A DNA stretch of 64,000 nt from Apodemus sylvaticus (Eukaryota > Chordata > Mammalia > Rodentia > Muridae). Positions 46,545 to 58,960 of this stretch are shown in pieces; the first letter of the stretch is position 1, and each line of letters begins with the position of its first letter. The position numbers and the translations under genes are program-made. The DNA is taken from the NCBI RefSeq assembly GCF_947179515.1, contig NC_067473.1, positions 86,442,350 through 86,506,349 of the forward strand. Reading direction: 5' to 3'. The notes under the pieces are model-generated. The model searched no databases, was not told the origin of the DNA, and saw nothing but the letters and a program-made list of their open reading frames with translations.

Positions 46545-48122
46545 ATGATAGGAAGTAACAATCACTATTCCTTAATATCTCTTAACATCAATGGACTGAA
46601 TGCACCAATAAAAAGACACAGACTAACTGACTGGATACGTAAACAGGATCCTACATTTTGCTGCTTACAGGAAACACACCTCAGTGTCAAAGACAAAAGC
46701 TACCTTAGAGTAAAAGGCTGGAATACAATTTTACAAGCCAATATTTTCAAGAAATGAGTCAGAGTAGCCATTCCAATATCAGATAAAATTGACTTTCAAC
46801 CTAAAGTCATCAAAAGAGACATGGAAGGACACTTATTGCTGGTCAAAGGAAAAATCTACCAAGAAGAACTCTCAATCCTGAAAATCTATGTGCCAAATGC
46901 AAGGGCACTCTCATTTATAAAAGAAACTTTACTAAAACTCAAAGCATACATTGCACCTAACACAATCATTGTGGGTGACTTCAACACTCCCCTCTCCTCA
47001 ATGGACCAATCAGGAAAACAGAAACTAAACAGGGACACAGTAAAACTAATGGAAGCTTTGGACCAATTGGATTTAAATGATATTTATAGAACATTTCACC
47101 CGAAAGCAAAAGAATATACCTTTTTCTCAGCACCTCATGGTACCTTCTCCAAAATCTACCATATAATTTGTCACAAGACAGACCTCAACAAATATAAGAA
47201 GATTGAACTAACCCCATGCCTCCTATCAGATCACTATTGAATAAGAGTGGACTTCAATAGCAACAAAAACAACAGAAATCCCACATACACATGAAGGGTG
47301 AATAATACTCTACTCAATGACACCTTGGCAAAAGAAGAAATAAAGAAAGAAATCAGAGACTTTTTAGAATTTAATGAAAATGAAGGCACAACATACCAAA
47401 ATCTTTGGGAAACAATGAAAGCAGTGCTAAGAGGAAAACTCATAGCCCTGAGCACCTCTGAAAAGAAATGGGAGAGAGCATAAACTAGCAGCTTAATGGC
47501 ACACTTGAAAGTTCTGGAACAAAAAGAAGCTAATTCATCCAGGAGGAGTAGAAGGCAGGAAATCATCAAATTCAGGGCTGAAATCAATCAAGTGGAAACA
47601 AAGAGAACCATACAAAGAAACAACAAATCCAGGAGCTGGTTCTTTGAGAAAATCAACAAGATAGATAAGGCCTTAGCCAGACTGACCAAAGGGCACAAAA
47701 ACAGTATCAAAATTAACAAAATTAGAAATTAAAAGGGGGAAATAACAACAGAAACTGAGGAAATGTGAAAAATCATCAGATCCTACTACAAAAGCCTATA
47801 CTCAACACAACTGGAGAATCTGGCGGAAATGGACAATTTCCTAGATGGATACCAAATACCAAAATTAAATCAGGACCAAATAGATCATCTAAACAGTCCC
47901 ATAAACCCTAGATGTAGAAAGTCTTCCAACCAAAAAAAGAACAGGACCAAATGATTTCAGTGCAGAGTTCTATCAAACCTTCAAAGAAGACCTAACACCA
48001 ATACTCTTCAAACTATTCCACAAAATTGAAACAGAAGGAACACTATCCAACTCATTCTACAAAGGCACAGTTAAGCTGATACCCAAACCACACAAAGATC
48101 CAGCAAAGAAAGAGAACCTCAA
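46545..48122 (+). pseudogene. ORF2 of L1 copy D, endonuclease to RT start, broken
   Basis: Start MIGSNNHYS at 46545. Endonuclease in two frames: 46545-46757 (stop near 46755) and 46821-47240. Asn, Glu and the VGDFNTP motif are kept, but the Asp of the KIDHI motif is Tyr (KIYHI, about 47154). SDHY ends at a stop at 47238-47240. The linker continues at 47298-47732 with stops. It breaks off at 48122 in the RT entry (KENL). Confidence 0.85.
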
Positions 48123-49261
48123 CCCTTGAGGAAATCAGTACAGGGGGAAAGTTTCTGAGCAGATCACCAAAAGTGTATGCTCTAAGATCAAAAATTGACA
48201 AATGGCTCCTCATAAAATTACAAAGTTTCTGTAAGGCAAAGGACAACATCAAAAGGAAATATCGGCAACCAACAAATTGGGAAAAGATCTTCACCCACCC
48301 TACATCAGATAGAGGGCTGATATACAATATCAATAAAGAACTCAAGAAGTTAGACCCCAGAAAACCAAATAACCCTATTAAAAAATAGGGTACAGAGTTA
48401 AACTAAGAATTTTTACCTGAAGAACTTCAGATGGCAGAGAAGCATCTTAAAAAATACTCAACTTCATTAGTGATTATGGAAATGCAAATCACAACAACCC
48501 TGAGATTTCACCTTATACCAGTCAGAATGGCTAAGATTAAAAATTCAGGAGACAGCAGGTGTTGGCAAGGATGTGGAGAAAGAGGAACACTCCTCCACTG
48601 CTGGTGGGGTTGCAAATTGCTACAACTACTCTGGAAATCAGTCTGGCGGTTTCTCAGAAAACTGGGCACATCACTTCTGGAAGATCATGCTATACCACTC
48701 CTGGGCATATACCCAGAAGATTCCCCAGCATGTAATAAGGATACATGCTCCACTATGTTCATAGCAGCCCTATTTATAATAGACAGAAGCTGGAAAGAAC
48801 CCAAGTATCCCTCAACAGAAAAGTGGATGCAAAAAATGTGGTATATATACACAATGGAGTACTTTTCAGCCATTAGAAACAATGAATTCATGAAATTCTT
48901 AGGCAAATGGATGGAGCTGGAGAACATCATACTAAGTGTGGTAACCCAATCTAAAAAGATCTATCATGGTATGCACTCACTAATAAGTGGATATTAACCT
49001 AGAAAACTGGAATACCCAAAACATAATCCATACAACAAATGAGGTACAAGAGAACGGAGGAGTGGCCACTTGTTCTGGAAATACTCAGTGAAGGAGTATA
49101 GGGCAAAACCAGAACATGGAATTGGGAAGCAGTGAGTGGGAGAACATGGGGAGTGAAAGAGGCTTATGGGACTTTCGGGGAGTGGGGGGCTAGAAAAGGG
49201 GAAATCATTTGAAATGTAAATAAAAAATATATCGAATAAAAAATATGTAATAAAAAATATT
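48123..49261 (+). mobile_element. L1 copy F, 5'-truncated, inside copy D
   Basis: ORF2 C-terminal third from 48123; the last clean frame, 48431-48997, ends HGMHSLISGY. It includes the Cys/His motif (CWQGCGERGTLLHCWWGC). 3' UTR to about 49215, then an A-rich tail with repeated 'aataaaaaatat'. The flanks aaagaaagaga-acctc (48108-48122) and aaagaaagtacttc (about 49264) look like a target duplication with small changes. Confidence 0.85.
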
Positions 49262-49565
49262 AAAAAAGAAAGTACTTCAGATCAATTTCCCTTATGAACA
49301 TTGATGCAAAAATACTCAATAAAATTCTTGCCAACATAATCCCAGAACACATCAAAGCGATCATCCACCATGATCAAGTAGGTTTGTCTGGCAGATGCCG
49401 GGATGGTTCACTATATGGAAATCCATCAATGCAATCCAGTGCATAAACAAACTCACAGAAAAAAAACACATGATCATTTCATGGATGATGAAAAAGCATT
49501 TGACAAAATTCAGCATCCTTTTATGCTTAAAGTCTTGGAAAGAACAGGAATTCAAGGCCCATACC

Positions 49566-52500
49566 AATTGGATTTGACTGATATTTATAGAACATTTAAC
49601 CCTAAAGCAAAAGAATATACCTTTTTCTCAGCACCTCATGGTACCTTATCCAAAATCAACCATATAATTGGACACAAGGCAGACCTCAACAAATATAAGA
49701 AGATCGAACTAATACCATGCCTCCTATCAGATCACTATGGAGTAAAAGTGATCTTCAATAGCAACAAAAACAACAGAAAACCCACATACACGTGGAAACT
49801 GAACAATATTCTACTCAATGATACCTTGGTCAAGGAAGAAATAAAGAAAAAAATTAGAGACTTTTTAGAACACAATGAAAATGAAAACACAACATACCCA
49901 AACCTATGGGACACAATGAAAGCAGTGCTAAGAGGAAAACTCATAGCCCTGAGTGCCTCCAAAAAGAAAATGGAGAGAGCATACATTACCAGCTTAATGA
50001 CACACCTGAAAGCCCTGGAACAAAAAGAAGCTATTTCACCCAGGAGGAGGAGAAGGCAGGAAATCATCAAGCTCAGGGCCGAAATCAATCAAGTAGAAAC
50101 AAAGAGAACCATACAAAAAATCAACAAAACTAGTAGCTGGTTCTTTGAGAAAATCAACAAGATAGATAAACCCTTAGCCAGACTGACCAAAGGGCACAGA
50201 GAAAGTATCCAAATTAACAAACTTAGAAATGAAAAGGGAGATATAACAACGGAAACTGAGGAAATCCAAAAAATTATCAGATCCTACTACAAGGGACTGT
50301 ATTCAACACAACTGGAGAATCTGGAGGAAATGGACAATTTCCTTGACAGATACCAAATACCAAAATTAAATCAGGACCAACTAGACCATCTAAACAGTCC
50401 CATAATGCCTAAAGAAATAGAAGGAGTCATAGAAAGTCTTCCAACCAAAAAAAAGCACAGGACCAGATGGTTTCAGTGCACAATTCTATCAGACCTTCAA
50501 AGAAGAGTTAACACCAATACTCTTCAAACTATTCCACAAAATAGAAACAGAAGGAACATTACCCAATTCCTTCTACAAAGCCACAATTACGCTGATACCA
50601 AAGCCACAAAAAGATCCAACAAAGAAAGAGAACTTCAGACCAATTTCCCTTATGAACATCGATGCAAAAATACTCAATAAAATTCTTGCCAACCGAATCC
50701 AAGAACACATCAAAACAATCATCCACCATGATCAAGTAGGCTTTATCCCGGGAATGCAGGGTTGGTTCAATATGGGGAAATCCATCAATGCAATCCACTA
50801 CATAAACAAACTCAAAGAACAAAACCACATGGTCATTTCATTGGATGCTGAAAAAGCATTTGACAAAATTCAGCATCCTTTCATGCTTAAAGTCTTGGAG
50901 AGAACAGGAATTCAAGGCCCATACCTAAACATAGTAAAAGCAATATACAGCAAACCTGTAGCCAGCATCAAACTAAATGGAGAGAAACTTGAAGCAGTCC
51001 CACTGAAATCAGGGACTAGACAAGGCTGCCCCCTTTCTCCTTATCTTTTCAATATTGTACTTGAGGTATTAGCTCGGGCAATTCAACAACATAAGGAGGT
51101 CAAAGGGATACAAATTGGAAAGGAAGAAGTCAAACTATCATTATTTGCAGACGACATGATAGTCTACCTAAGTGACCCAAAAAACTCCACTAGAGAGCTC
51201 CTACAGCTGATAAACAACTTCAGCAAAGTGGCAGGTTATAAAATCAACATAAGCAAATCAGTGGCCTTCCTATACTCAAAGGATAAGCAAGCTGAGAAAG
51301 AAATTAGGGAAATGACCCCCTTCACAATAGCCACAAACAGTATAAAGTATCTTGGGGTGACTCTTACCAAACATGTGAAAGATCTGTATGACAAGAACTT
51401 CAAGACTCTGAAGAAGGAAATGGAAGAAGACCTCAAAAAATGGGAAAACCTCCCATGCTCATGGATGGTAGAATCAATATAGTTAAAATGGCCATTTTGC
51501 CAAAAGCAATATACAGATTCAATGCAATACCCATCAAAATCCCAACTCAATTCTTCACAGAGTTAGAAAGAGCAATTATCAAATTCATCTGGAACAACAA
51601 AAAACCCAGGATAGCTAAAACTATTCTCAGCAACAAAAGAAAATCTGGGGGAATCAGTATCCCTGACCTCAAGCAATACTACAGAGCAATAGTGTTAAAA
51701 ACTGCATGGTATTGGTACAGTGACAGGCAGGAGGATCAATGGAACAGGATTGAAGATCCAGAAATGAACCCACACACCTATGGCCCCTTGATCCTCGACA
51801 AAGAGGCTAAAAACATCCAATGGAAAAAAGATAGCCTTTTCAACAAATGGTGCTGTTTCAACTGGAGGGCAGCATGCAGAAGAATGCGAATTGATCCATC
51901 CTTGTCTCCTTGTACTAAGCTCAAATCCAAATGGATCAAGGACCTCCACATAAAGCCAGACACTCTGAAACTAATAGAAAAGAAACTGGGGAAGACCCTT
52001 GAGGTCATCGGTACAGGGAGAAAGTTTCTGAACAGAACACCAATAGCGTATGCTCTAAGAGCAAGAATTGACAAATGGGACCTCATAAAATTACAAAGTT
52101 TCTGTAAGGCAAAGGACACCATCAAGAGGACAAATCGGCAACCAACAGATTGGGAAAAGTTCTTCACCAATCCTACATCAGATAGAGGGCTAATATTCAA
52201 TATATATAAAGAACTCAAGAAGTTAGACTCCAGAAAACCAAACAACCCTATTAAAAAATGGGGTACAGAGTTAAACAAAGAATTCTCACCTGAAGAACTT
52301 CGGATGGCAGAGAAGCATCTTAAAACATGCTCAACTTCATTAGTCATTAGGGAAATGCAAATCAAAACAACCCTGAGATTTCATCTTACACCAGTCAGAA
52401 TGGCTAAGATTAAAAATTCAGGAGACAGCAGGTGTTGGAGAGGGTGTGGAGAAAGAGGAACACTCCTCCACTGCTGGTGGGGTTGCAAATTGGTACAATC

Positions 52501-52870
52501 ACTCTGGAAATCAGTCTGGCTGTTCCTCCGAAAACTGGGCACCTCACTTCCAGAAGATCCTGCAATACCACTCCTGGGCATATACCCAGAGGATTCCCCA
52601 CCATGTAATAAGGATACATGCTCTACTATGTTCATAGCAGCCCTATTTATAATTGCCAGATGCTGGAAAGAACCCAGGTATCCCTCAACAGAAGAGTGGA
52701 TGCAAAAAATGTGGTGTATCTACACAATGGAGTACTATTCAGCCATTAGAAACAATGAATTCATGAAATTCTTAGGCAAATGGATGGAGCTAGAGAACAT
52801 CATACTAAGTGAGGTAACCCAGACTCAAAAGGTGAATCATGGTATGCACTCACTAATAAGTGGATATTAA
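49566..52870 (+). pseudogene. ORF2 of L1 copy E, two frameshifts
   Basis: Three consecutive frames: 49403-50680 (real ORF2 sequence to about 50450), 50652-51482 and 51440-52870. The first shift lies in an A8 run at about 50447-50455; the second, near 51466, is a one-base loss in the SWIGRINI region. RT motifs are intact: QVGFIPGMQGWFN, FADD at 51144-51155, YLGVTLTKHV. The C-terminal Cys/His motif CWRGCGERGTLLHCWWGC is near 52430-52485. The endonuclease keeps SDHYG, but the KIDHI Asp is Asn (KINHI). The N-terminal endonuclease half is missing. Confidence 0.9.
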
Positions 52871-53130
52871 CCTAAAAAACTGGAATACCCAAAACATAAT
52901 CCACACATCCAATGAGATACAAGAAGAAAGGAGGAGTGGCCCCTGATTCTGGAAAGACTCAGTGAAGCAGTATTCGACAAAACCAGAACGGGGAAGTGGG
53001 AAGGGGTGGGTGGGAGGACAGGGGAAGAGAAAGGGGCTTACGGGACTTTCGGGGAGTGGGGGGCTAGAAAAGGGGAAATCATTTGAAATGTAAATAAATT
53101 ATATCGAATAAAAAGAATTAAAAAAAAAAT
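49566..53130 (+). mobile_element. L1 copy E, 5'-truncated, young-looking
   Basis: Starts in the endonuclease C-terminal part (LDLTDIYRTF) and runs to the 3' UTR and A tail (53100-53129). ORF2 is readable end to end apart from two one-base shifts. The junction with copy D at 49565 puts a piece of RT in front of a piece of endonuclease in one open frame. Confidence 0.9.
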
Positions 53131-53613
53131 AACAGTCAGAAGGTGGAAAGAACCCAAGTATCCCTCAACGGAGGTATGGATACAAAAAATGTGGTATATA
53201 TACACAATGGAGTACTATTAAGCCATTAGAAACAATGAATTCGTAAAATTATGAGACAAATGGATGGAGCTGGAGAACATCATACTAAGTGAGGTAACCC
53301 AGTCTCAAAAGATCAATCATGGTATGCACTCACTAATAAGTGGATATTAGCCTAGAAATTTGGAATACCCAAAACATAATCCATACAACAAATAATGTCC
53401 AAGAAGAAGGAAAGAGTGGCCACTGGTTATGGAAAGACTCAGTGTAGCAGTATAGGGCAATCCCAGAACAGGGAAGTGTGAAGGGGTGGATGGGGAAATA
53501 GAGGGAGGGAAAAGCTCTTATGGGACTTTTGGGAAATGGAAAGCCAGAAAATGAGAAATCATTTAAAATGTAAATAAAAAATATATCGAATAAAAAATAA
53601 TTAAATAAAAAAA
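53131..53613 (+). mobile_element. L1 copy G, 3' fragment
   Basis: The last 65 or so ORF2 codons with stops (MEYY*AIRNNEF), 3' UTR and A-rich end. It sits directly behind the tail of copy E. Confidence 0.85.
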
Positions 53614-53775
53614 GGAATACCCTCTCATGAGCAGGTGGATAGAGAATGAAAACGGGGGCTTTTTAGGAGGGGCAGAACTTGGAAATGGGATAACATTTAA
53701 AATGTTAATAAAGAATATATCCAATAAAAAGGAAATAAAAGGTAAAAAAATAATAATCAATAAAAATAAAAAAGA
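53614..53775 (+). mobile_element. L1 3'-end fragment behind copy G
   Basis: An older 3' UTR end ('gggataacatttaaaatgtt') with a long A-rich tail to 53775. Third L1 3' end in 650 bp. Confidence 0.75.
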
Positions 53776-53830
53776 AGACAAAATGGGGAGGAGACATTAG
53801 GACATTCTTCTTGTTTCCAGTGAGAAATGA

Positions 53831-54853
53831 TTTCTTTTAATTTATTGATATATTTATTTACATTTCAAATGATTTCCCCTTTTCTGGGCCCCCACTCCCT
53901 GAAAGTCCCATCAGTCTCCTTCCCTCCCCCTGTTTTCCCACCCAACCCTTCCCACTTCCCTGTTCTGATTTTGTTCTATACTTCTTCACTGAGTCTTTCC
54001 AGAACAAGGGGCCACTCCTCCGTTCTTCTTGTACCTCATTTGATGTGTGGATTATGTTTTGGGTATTCCAGTTTTCTAGGTTAATATCCACTTATTAGTG
54101 AGTGCATACCATGATGCATCTTTAGAGTCTGGGTTACCTCACTTAGTATGATATTCTCCAGCTCCATCCATTTGCCTAAGAATTTTATGAATTCATTGTT
54201 TCTAATGGCTGAATAGTACTCCATTGTGTATATATACCACATTTTTTGCATCCACTCTTCTCTTGAGGAATACCTGGGTTCTTTCCAGCATCTGGCAATT
54301 ATAAATAGGGCTGCTATGAACATAGTAGAACATGTATCCTTATTACATGCTGGCGAATCTTTTGGGTATATGCCCAGGAGTGGTATAGCAGGATCTTCTG
54401 GAAGTGAGGTGCCCAGTTTTTGGAGGACCCGCCAGACTGATTTCCAGAGTGGTTGTACCAATTTGCAACCCCACCAGCAGTGGAGGAGTGTTCCTCTTTC
54501 TCCACACCCTCTCCAACACCTGCTGTCTCCTGAATTTTTAATCTTAGCCATTATGACTGGTGTAAGGTGAAATCTCAGGGTTGTTTTGATTTGCATTTCC
54601 CTAATGACTAATGAAGTTGAGCATTTTTTAAGATGTTTCTCCGCCATCCAAAATTCTTCAGGTGAGAATTCTTTGTTTAATTCTGTACTCCATTTTTTAA
54701 TAGGGTTATTTGGTTTTCTGGAGTCTAACTTCTTGAGTTATTTATATATATTGGATATTATCCCTCTCTCTGATGTAGGATTGGTGAAGATCGTTTCCCA
54801 ATTTGTTGGTTGCCGATTTGTCCTCTTGATGGTGTCCTTTGCCTTACAGAAAC
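53831..54853 (-). mobile_element. L1 copy H, antisense, 5'-truncated
   Basis: 3' UTR at left, ORF2 C-terminus to the right. The minus-strand frame 54081-54647 (188 codons) is intact to its natural stop: Cys/His motif CWRGCGERGTLLHCWWGC and the end HGMHSLISGY. It continues with a stop upstream to about 54853. Sequence is close to copies E and J. Confidence 0.9.
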
Positions 54854-55818
54854 TAAGTTTATTATTATTTTACTCTTTCACCAGCAAAAAGTCTTCCAAA
54901 AAAAAACAGTAAAGAAATAAATTCACAAAGTGAAAGTTCTTCTACTTGCTTCTCTAAACAGCTTGACTGCTGTTGAAGAGGAACCATTACTGATAGTACA
55001 TGGTCTAAAATAAGGGGATGTTTGTATGTCTGTGTATAATGTTTATCTGCATTGCCTTATAATCATTCACTTTTGTATCAATGTGATTCTATAAACATAT
55101 GGTATTAAAATTGTACATTATATAGGCAGTTCTGTTTTTTAAAAAAAGTTTCTACAAAGAACCCAGAGTGGCTATACTGTGCTGGGATTCAGGTAGGTCA
55201 TTTTCATTATTATTCCTGACCTCATATCTAAATCTCTCCAGACTTATTTTCAGTCCTTCAGCTACTTGCCAGCAGGAGCCTCTTTTCCCATCCTACCTCT
55301 ATTCTCTGGAGAAGCCTTCCTTTGGAACATACCAGGAGATCACACCCCACCCTACACTCTTTCCACTTCTACTTGCAGGCTTTTCTTTCAGCTCATCTCT
55401 ATCCCTTTGTGTCACCTACCTACACATAGCACCACTCATGCCCCCAAAGCAACAACATTTGTCTAGGATCCATAGTGGGAAACAGCATCCAAACAATGCA
55501 ACACTCACCCAAAGAAGACAGGACCCAACATTTATACCAAGAAACACATCAAATACCATAATTCTGCATGCATAGATCCCAGTGCAATCATGCAAACATG
55601 AACATCGAAAACCAAATGCCTCCCACAAGCCTTTCACCCTATGGTAATAGACCTTGAGAAATAGAATTTAGCTGAATTACAAAATGGTACTTCAAAATAA
55701 AATTATAAATTTATTCAAAAACCTAAAAGCATATGAATAAATGCCTTAAGGAATAACATGAAATGACAGCCAAATAGTGTAACAACATGATAAAAAGATG
55801 TCAAGATATTAAATGAAT

Positions 55819-55820
<2 letters not shown>
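54854..55820. other. Unassigned DNA
   Basis: No repeat identified. A 135-codon plus-strand frame at 55168-55575 (Ser/Pro/Leu-rich) has no recognisable domain, and I would not call it a gene. Confidence 0.4.
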
Positions 55821-55893
<73 letters not shown>

Positions 55894-55894
55894 C
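55821..55894. repeat. (TC)n-(TTTC)n microsatellite
   Basis: About 26 TC units followed by TTTC units, directly left of the locus B LTR. Confidence 0.95.
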
Positions 55895-55899
55895 TGTTG

Positions 55900-56155
55900 T
55901 GAGTCAGGTTTAGAAATGGAGTTGAGAGTGAGAGAAAGTGCCTGTGACTAAGTAGATGAATTTGGATTACAGTTGGAGCCTTGGTTCAGATATGGGGTAT
56001 CTAGAATCGGTTGGCTGGCTCCAAGACTGAGCCAGTTTCAACAGGAGCAGTCTCCATTGGGGTTCTCAGGAATGGCCAACCTTTGCTGTCAGGCCAGGAT
56101 TTTTAAGTCTCTTTCAGCTCAGTCCTGCAGCACCATTTTATCTTATCTAGGCTTA

Positions 56156-56197
<42 letters not shown>

Positions 56198-56257
56198 AGA
56201 CACACACACACACACACACACACTCCAGACTGAGTCAGGGTTTATACCTTTATCACA
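55900..56257 (-). mobile_element. 3' LTR of ERV locus B
   Basis: TGAGTCAGG to TATCACA, same family as 34366-34897 but with a shorter U3 and a CA tract at 56157-56222. The minus strand just outside its inner edge is purine-rich (GGAGATGGAT), a plausible polypurine tract, which makes this the 3' LTR. Confidence 0.7.
56157..56222. repeat. (CA)n microsatellite in the locus B 3' LTR
   Basis: CA repeats with two CAGACA interruptions. Confidence 0.9.
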
Positions 56258-56928
56258 ATCCATCTCCTGAGGCCTCGGGTAAACCAGAGCTTTTAGGTCT
56301 AGGTATTCCAGAAGGCTTCACAAGGCTTGCAAAGCAGGGAGCACATACATTGGTTAATCCATGTTTGTGGTAGGTTTTCCATGTACTGTATGCATTCCAT
56401 TGAAAGATGCACTCTTTTAATATTTGCTTTATTATTGAGCTCAGGTAGCAAGCTTGTTAGAGTTTCAGGTTGTGTGATTGTGTAGAGTCATTCCCCTATC
56501 AACCTCCCTCCACAATTATGTATATGTTGTCGGGTGCATGATCCAACCTGTTGTAACATGTATGGTACCAAACGGGGCTTTCTTTGCTAATATAGTGGGT
56601 CATTAGGCTGCTCAATAAGCTTTGGACTGCTCTGATGGGGTCTGAGTACATATTCCTGGATGCATAGTTATGATAACAATGATGAAACAAAGTAAGCAAT
56701 TTATCATCCATTTACGGTCACAAATAGCATAAAGCATAGGGTCTTCGGCAAAACATGGAATTTTCTGTTTCAAATAGCTTATATCTAGTTAATGTATCAA
56801 ACAAAATTCCAAATGATGAAGTATTATGAAAGAATATTTTTCTGGAAAATGTACTAGTTCTTGCCATGCTTCTGAGGTCATATCTCTGTCCAGCGTCACT
56901 GTCTCTTGACCTCCTGAGCAAGGGCCTT

Positions 56929-57400
56929 CTATTTGGTATATTTTCTATAGTTACTTCTAAAACATATAAAAGACACTTTCAATAGCATAATGAAGATGAT
57001 CAGAAATATGAGAAACCAAACTGCTCCTTTAACCCAGTTCCACCATGAATATACTGGGGTGCATACAAAGTCTAGGTGTGTGAGTCTGCTGATGGTGTCC
57101 AACAGGCCACATTTAGCTATTTCTTTGTTCCAATTTTTATTGATTATAGTGGTGGCTTCTAATAGGCCAACCAAGTTATGTACTTCACTCTGAGAATTAC
57201 CCAAGCTGATGTGCTCTTTCCAAATTTTATCATCTGATGATACTAATTTTTTCATGGTATGTCATTGTTTCTAAGATCTCATTCATTTTTTGAATGAAGT
57301 TCTTATAATGATCTTATGTTACTTCAAAATAAAATAGACCATTTGAGTCAAAGTAATGTTTCTCCTCCAGGGTCAACTTAGTCATGATTGTTGTATTATC
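56929..57400 (-). pseudogene. env: env TM remnant of ERV locus B
   Basis: A clean frame of 108 codons (57255-56929). It has a heptad-like part (SEVHNLVGLLEATTI), a short Cys region, a Trp-rich pre-membrane segment (SWWNWVK) and a strong membrane span (AVWFLIFLIIFIMLLKVSFICF) with a basic tail. This is the layout of a retroviral TM subunit. The fusion peptide is not clear; the upstream part is out of frame. Confidence 0.75.
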
Positions 57401-58960
57401 CATTGTGGCCTGTGATCAGTTCACAATCAGATAACATCTACCTGTTAATTAAAATAAGCTTCAGAACTATTCACAAATTATTCATTTAACCATTTGCATG
57501 TGGCTTTTTTGGTATGGGTGTGCATAGTATGAAGTTATAGTTTCCTATGTCTTGTAGTATGGCTGTGAGTCTTGATATTGCAAATGATGTGTGATGCATC
57601 TTTGTATCTAGCAAGGGTGAGTAGACATACGTATCTGCTCCTAATTTAATGGTATCTTCAAGTGGTATTTAGAGAGAGTTATTAGTGGTATTTAGTGATG
57701 ACCACAGGAAGTGATCAAGTGGTATGATAAATTCACAACCTATTTTCTGTGGTATGGCTTTAGTGTGATATCCTGGATAGGCATTGTCCAGGATTACCTG
57801 AACTAGATGTATTGCACATAAGCCTTCTGTGCAATATGATCCATTTTAATTATCTAGCCATGTTTCAAATTATGAGTTCCTTCTTCTTATTACTGTTGTA
57901 AAAAGAGTATCTAATTCTCTCTCTACTTCTGCTAGATTGCTTCTATATTTTTGGCACATAATTATGTTATGGTTCTAAGTTAAAACATCCCTTGTTATAT
58001 TATACTCCTGTTTATATTGTTCCCCAAATTCTTGTGTTTCTGTATTCATGGGGTTAACTATTATCTGGAATGAATTTATGCTTAATTTATGAAAGATTGA
58101 ATGTATAGCTAAATAACAACCTAATGTAGATTCTATCTCTCTTCCCATAGTATTTGTTTTGTAGACCCCTTTAACATTAATTATGTTTGTTTAACCGTGG
58201 GGGGGCTATATCAATAATTATTAAAGACTGCTCTAACACTAGAGCCATTATACCACACCTTGTAAAAGTGACATTTTGTGGGATTTTGTTCTTATCGATT
58301 TTCATTTATATTATCTTTTTGATTTAGCATATAAGTTTTGGTAGAGTGATATGCTGCTACCAGTTGTCTGTGGTGTTCCAAGGCATGGAACCAGGAATAA
58401 GCTAAGCAATAAGCATACTTGGTCCAGAAACTGTCTATTTTAAGTTACTATGTTGTCCATATCCTATCATCTGCCCACCATCTTCAGTATTTTATATTTT
58501 TGGCCAGAACTTTAGGTGTATAAGTGGGCCATGATGTTTGTTGTTTGGGGGTGATGGTTGAGGGCAAAATTTTACTCACAGTGTTGTTGCCAGCCTCAAC
58601 AAATCTGGAGTGTTTAACACTGAAAATGATAATGTAACATAGAACATGGCAAGCATAGCCACATGGTTAATAAAATGCATAGCTCTATTCCTGCAATTGC
58701 TCCAGAAAGAATAGTCCTCTAATAGGTATAAGGTTAGTATTAACAGAATTGTTTCCAATATTTTCTTGTCACAGAATTTAGCCAGCAAAGGGTATATTTG
58801 ACTATTAGGCTAGTAGTATTATAATTATGTATTTGGTAATAAAAATGCACACTGAGGTCCACTGCTGGAACTTTAACCAGAGAAAGTATAATAGGGATCA
58901 TTTTATATGTTAATGCTCTCTCTCACACATAGATAGATATATTGCTTGTCAGCATGATGA
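57401..58960 (-). pseudogene. env SU region of ERV locus B, decayed
   Basis: Positioned between integrase and TM. Minus-strand frames are short; one (58576-58788) has two hydrophobic stretches that could be an envelope signal peptide. No receptor-binding motif recognised. Confidence 0.45.

Larger units (their letters stand above)
46311..49565 (+). mobile_element. L1 copy D, interrupted by L1 copy F
   Basis: Starts in the ORF1 C-terminal domain (46311) and runs through ORF2 to 48122, where L1 copy F is inserted. It resumes at about 49262 with exactly the next RT codons (from the KENFRPISL region). At 49565 it switches to L1 copy E. Old enough to carry many frameshifts. Confidence 0.85.

Noticed and set aside
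51778..52365. 195-codon minus-strand open frame
   Set aside because: Exact antisense of L1 ORF2 coding DNA; the same shadow appears opposite other L1 copies.
55168..55575. 135-codon plus-strand open frame
   Set aside because: No recognisable domain, splice context or conservation evidence; plausible by chance.
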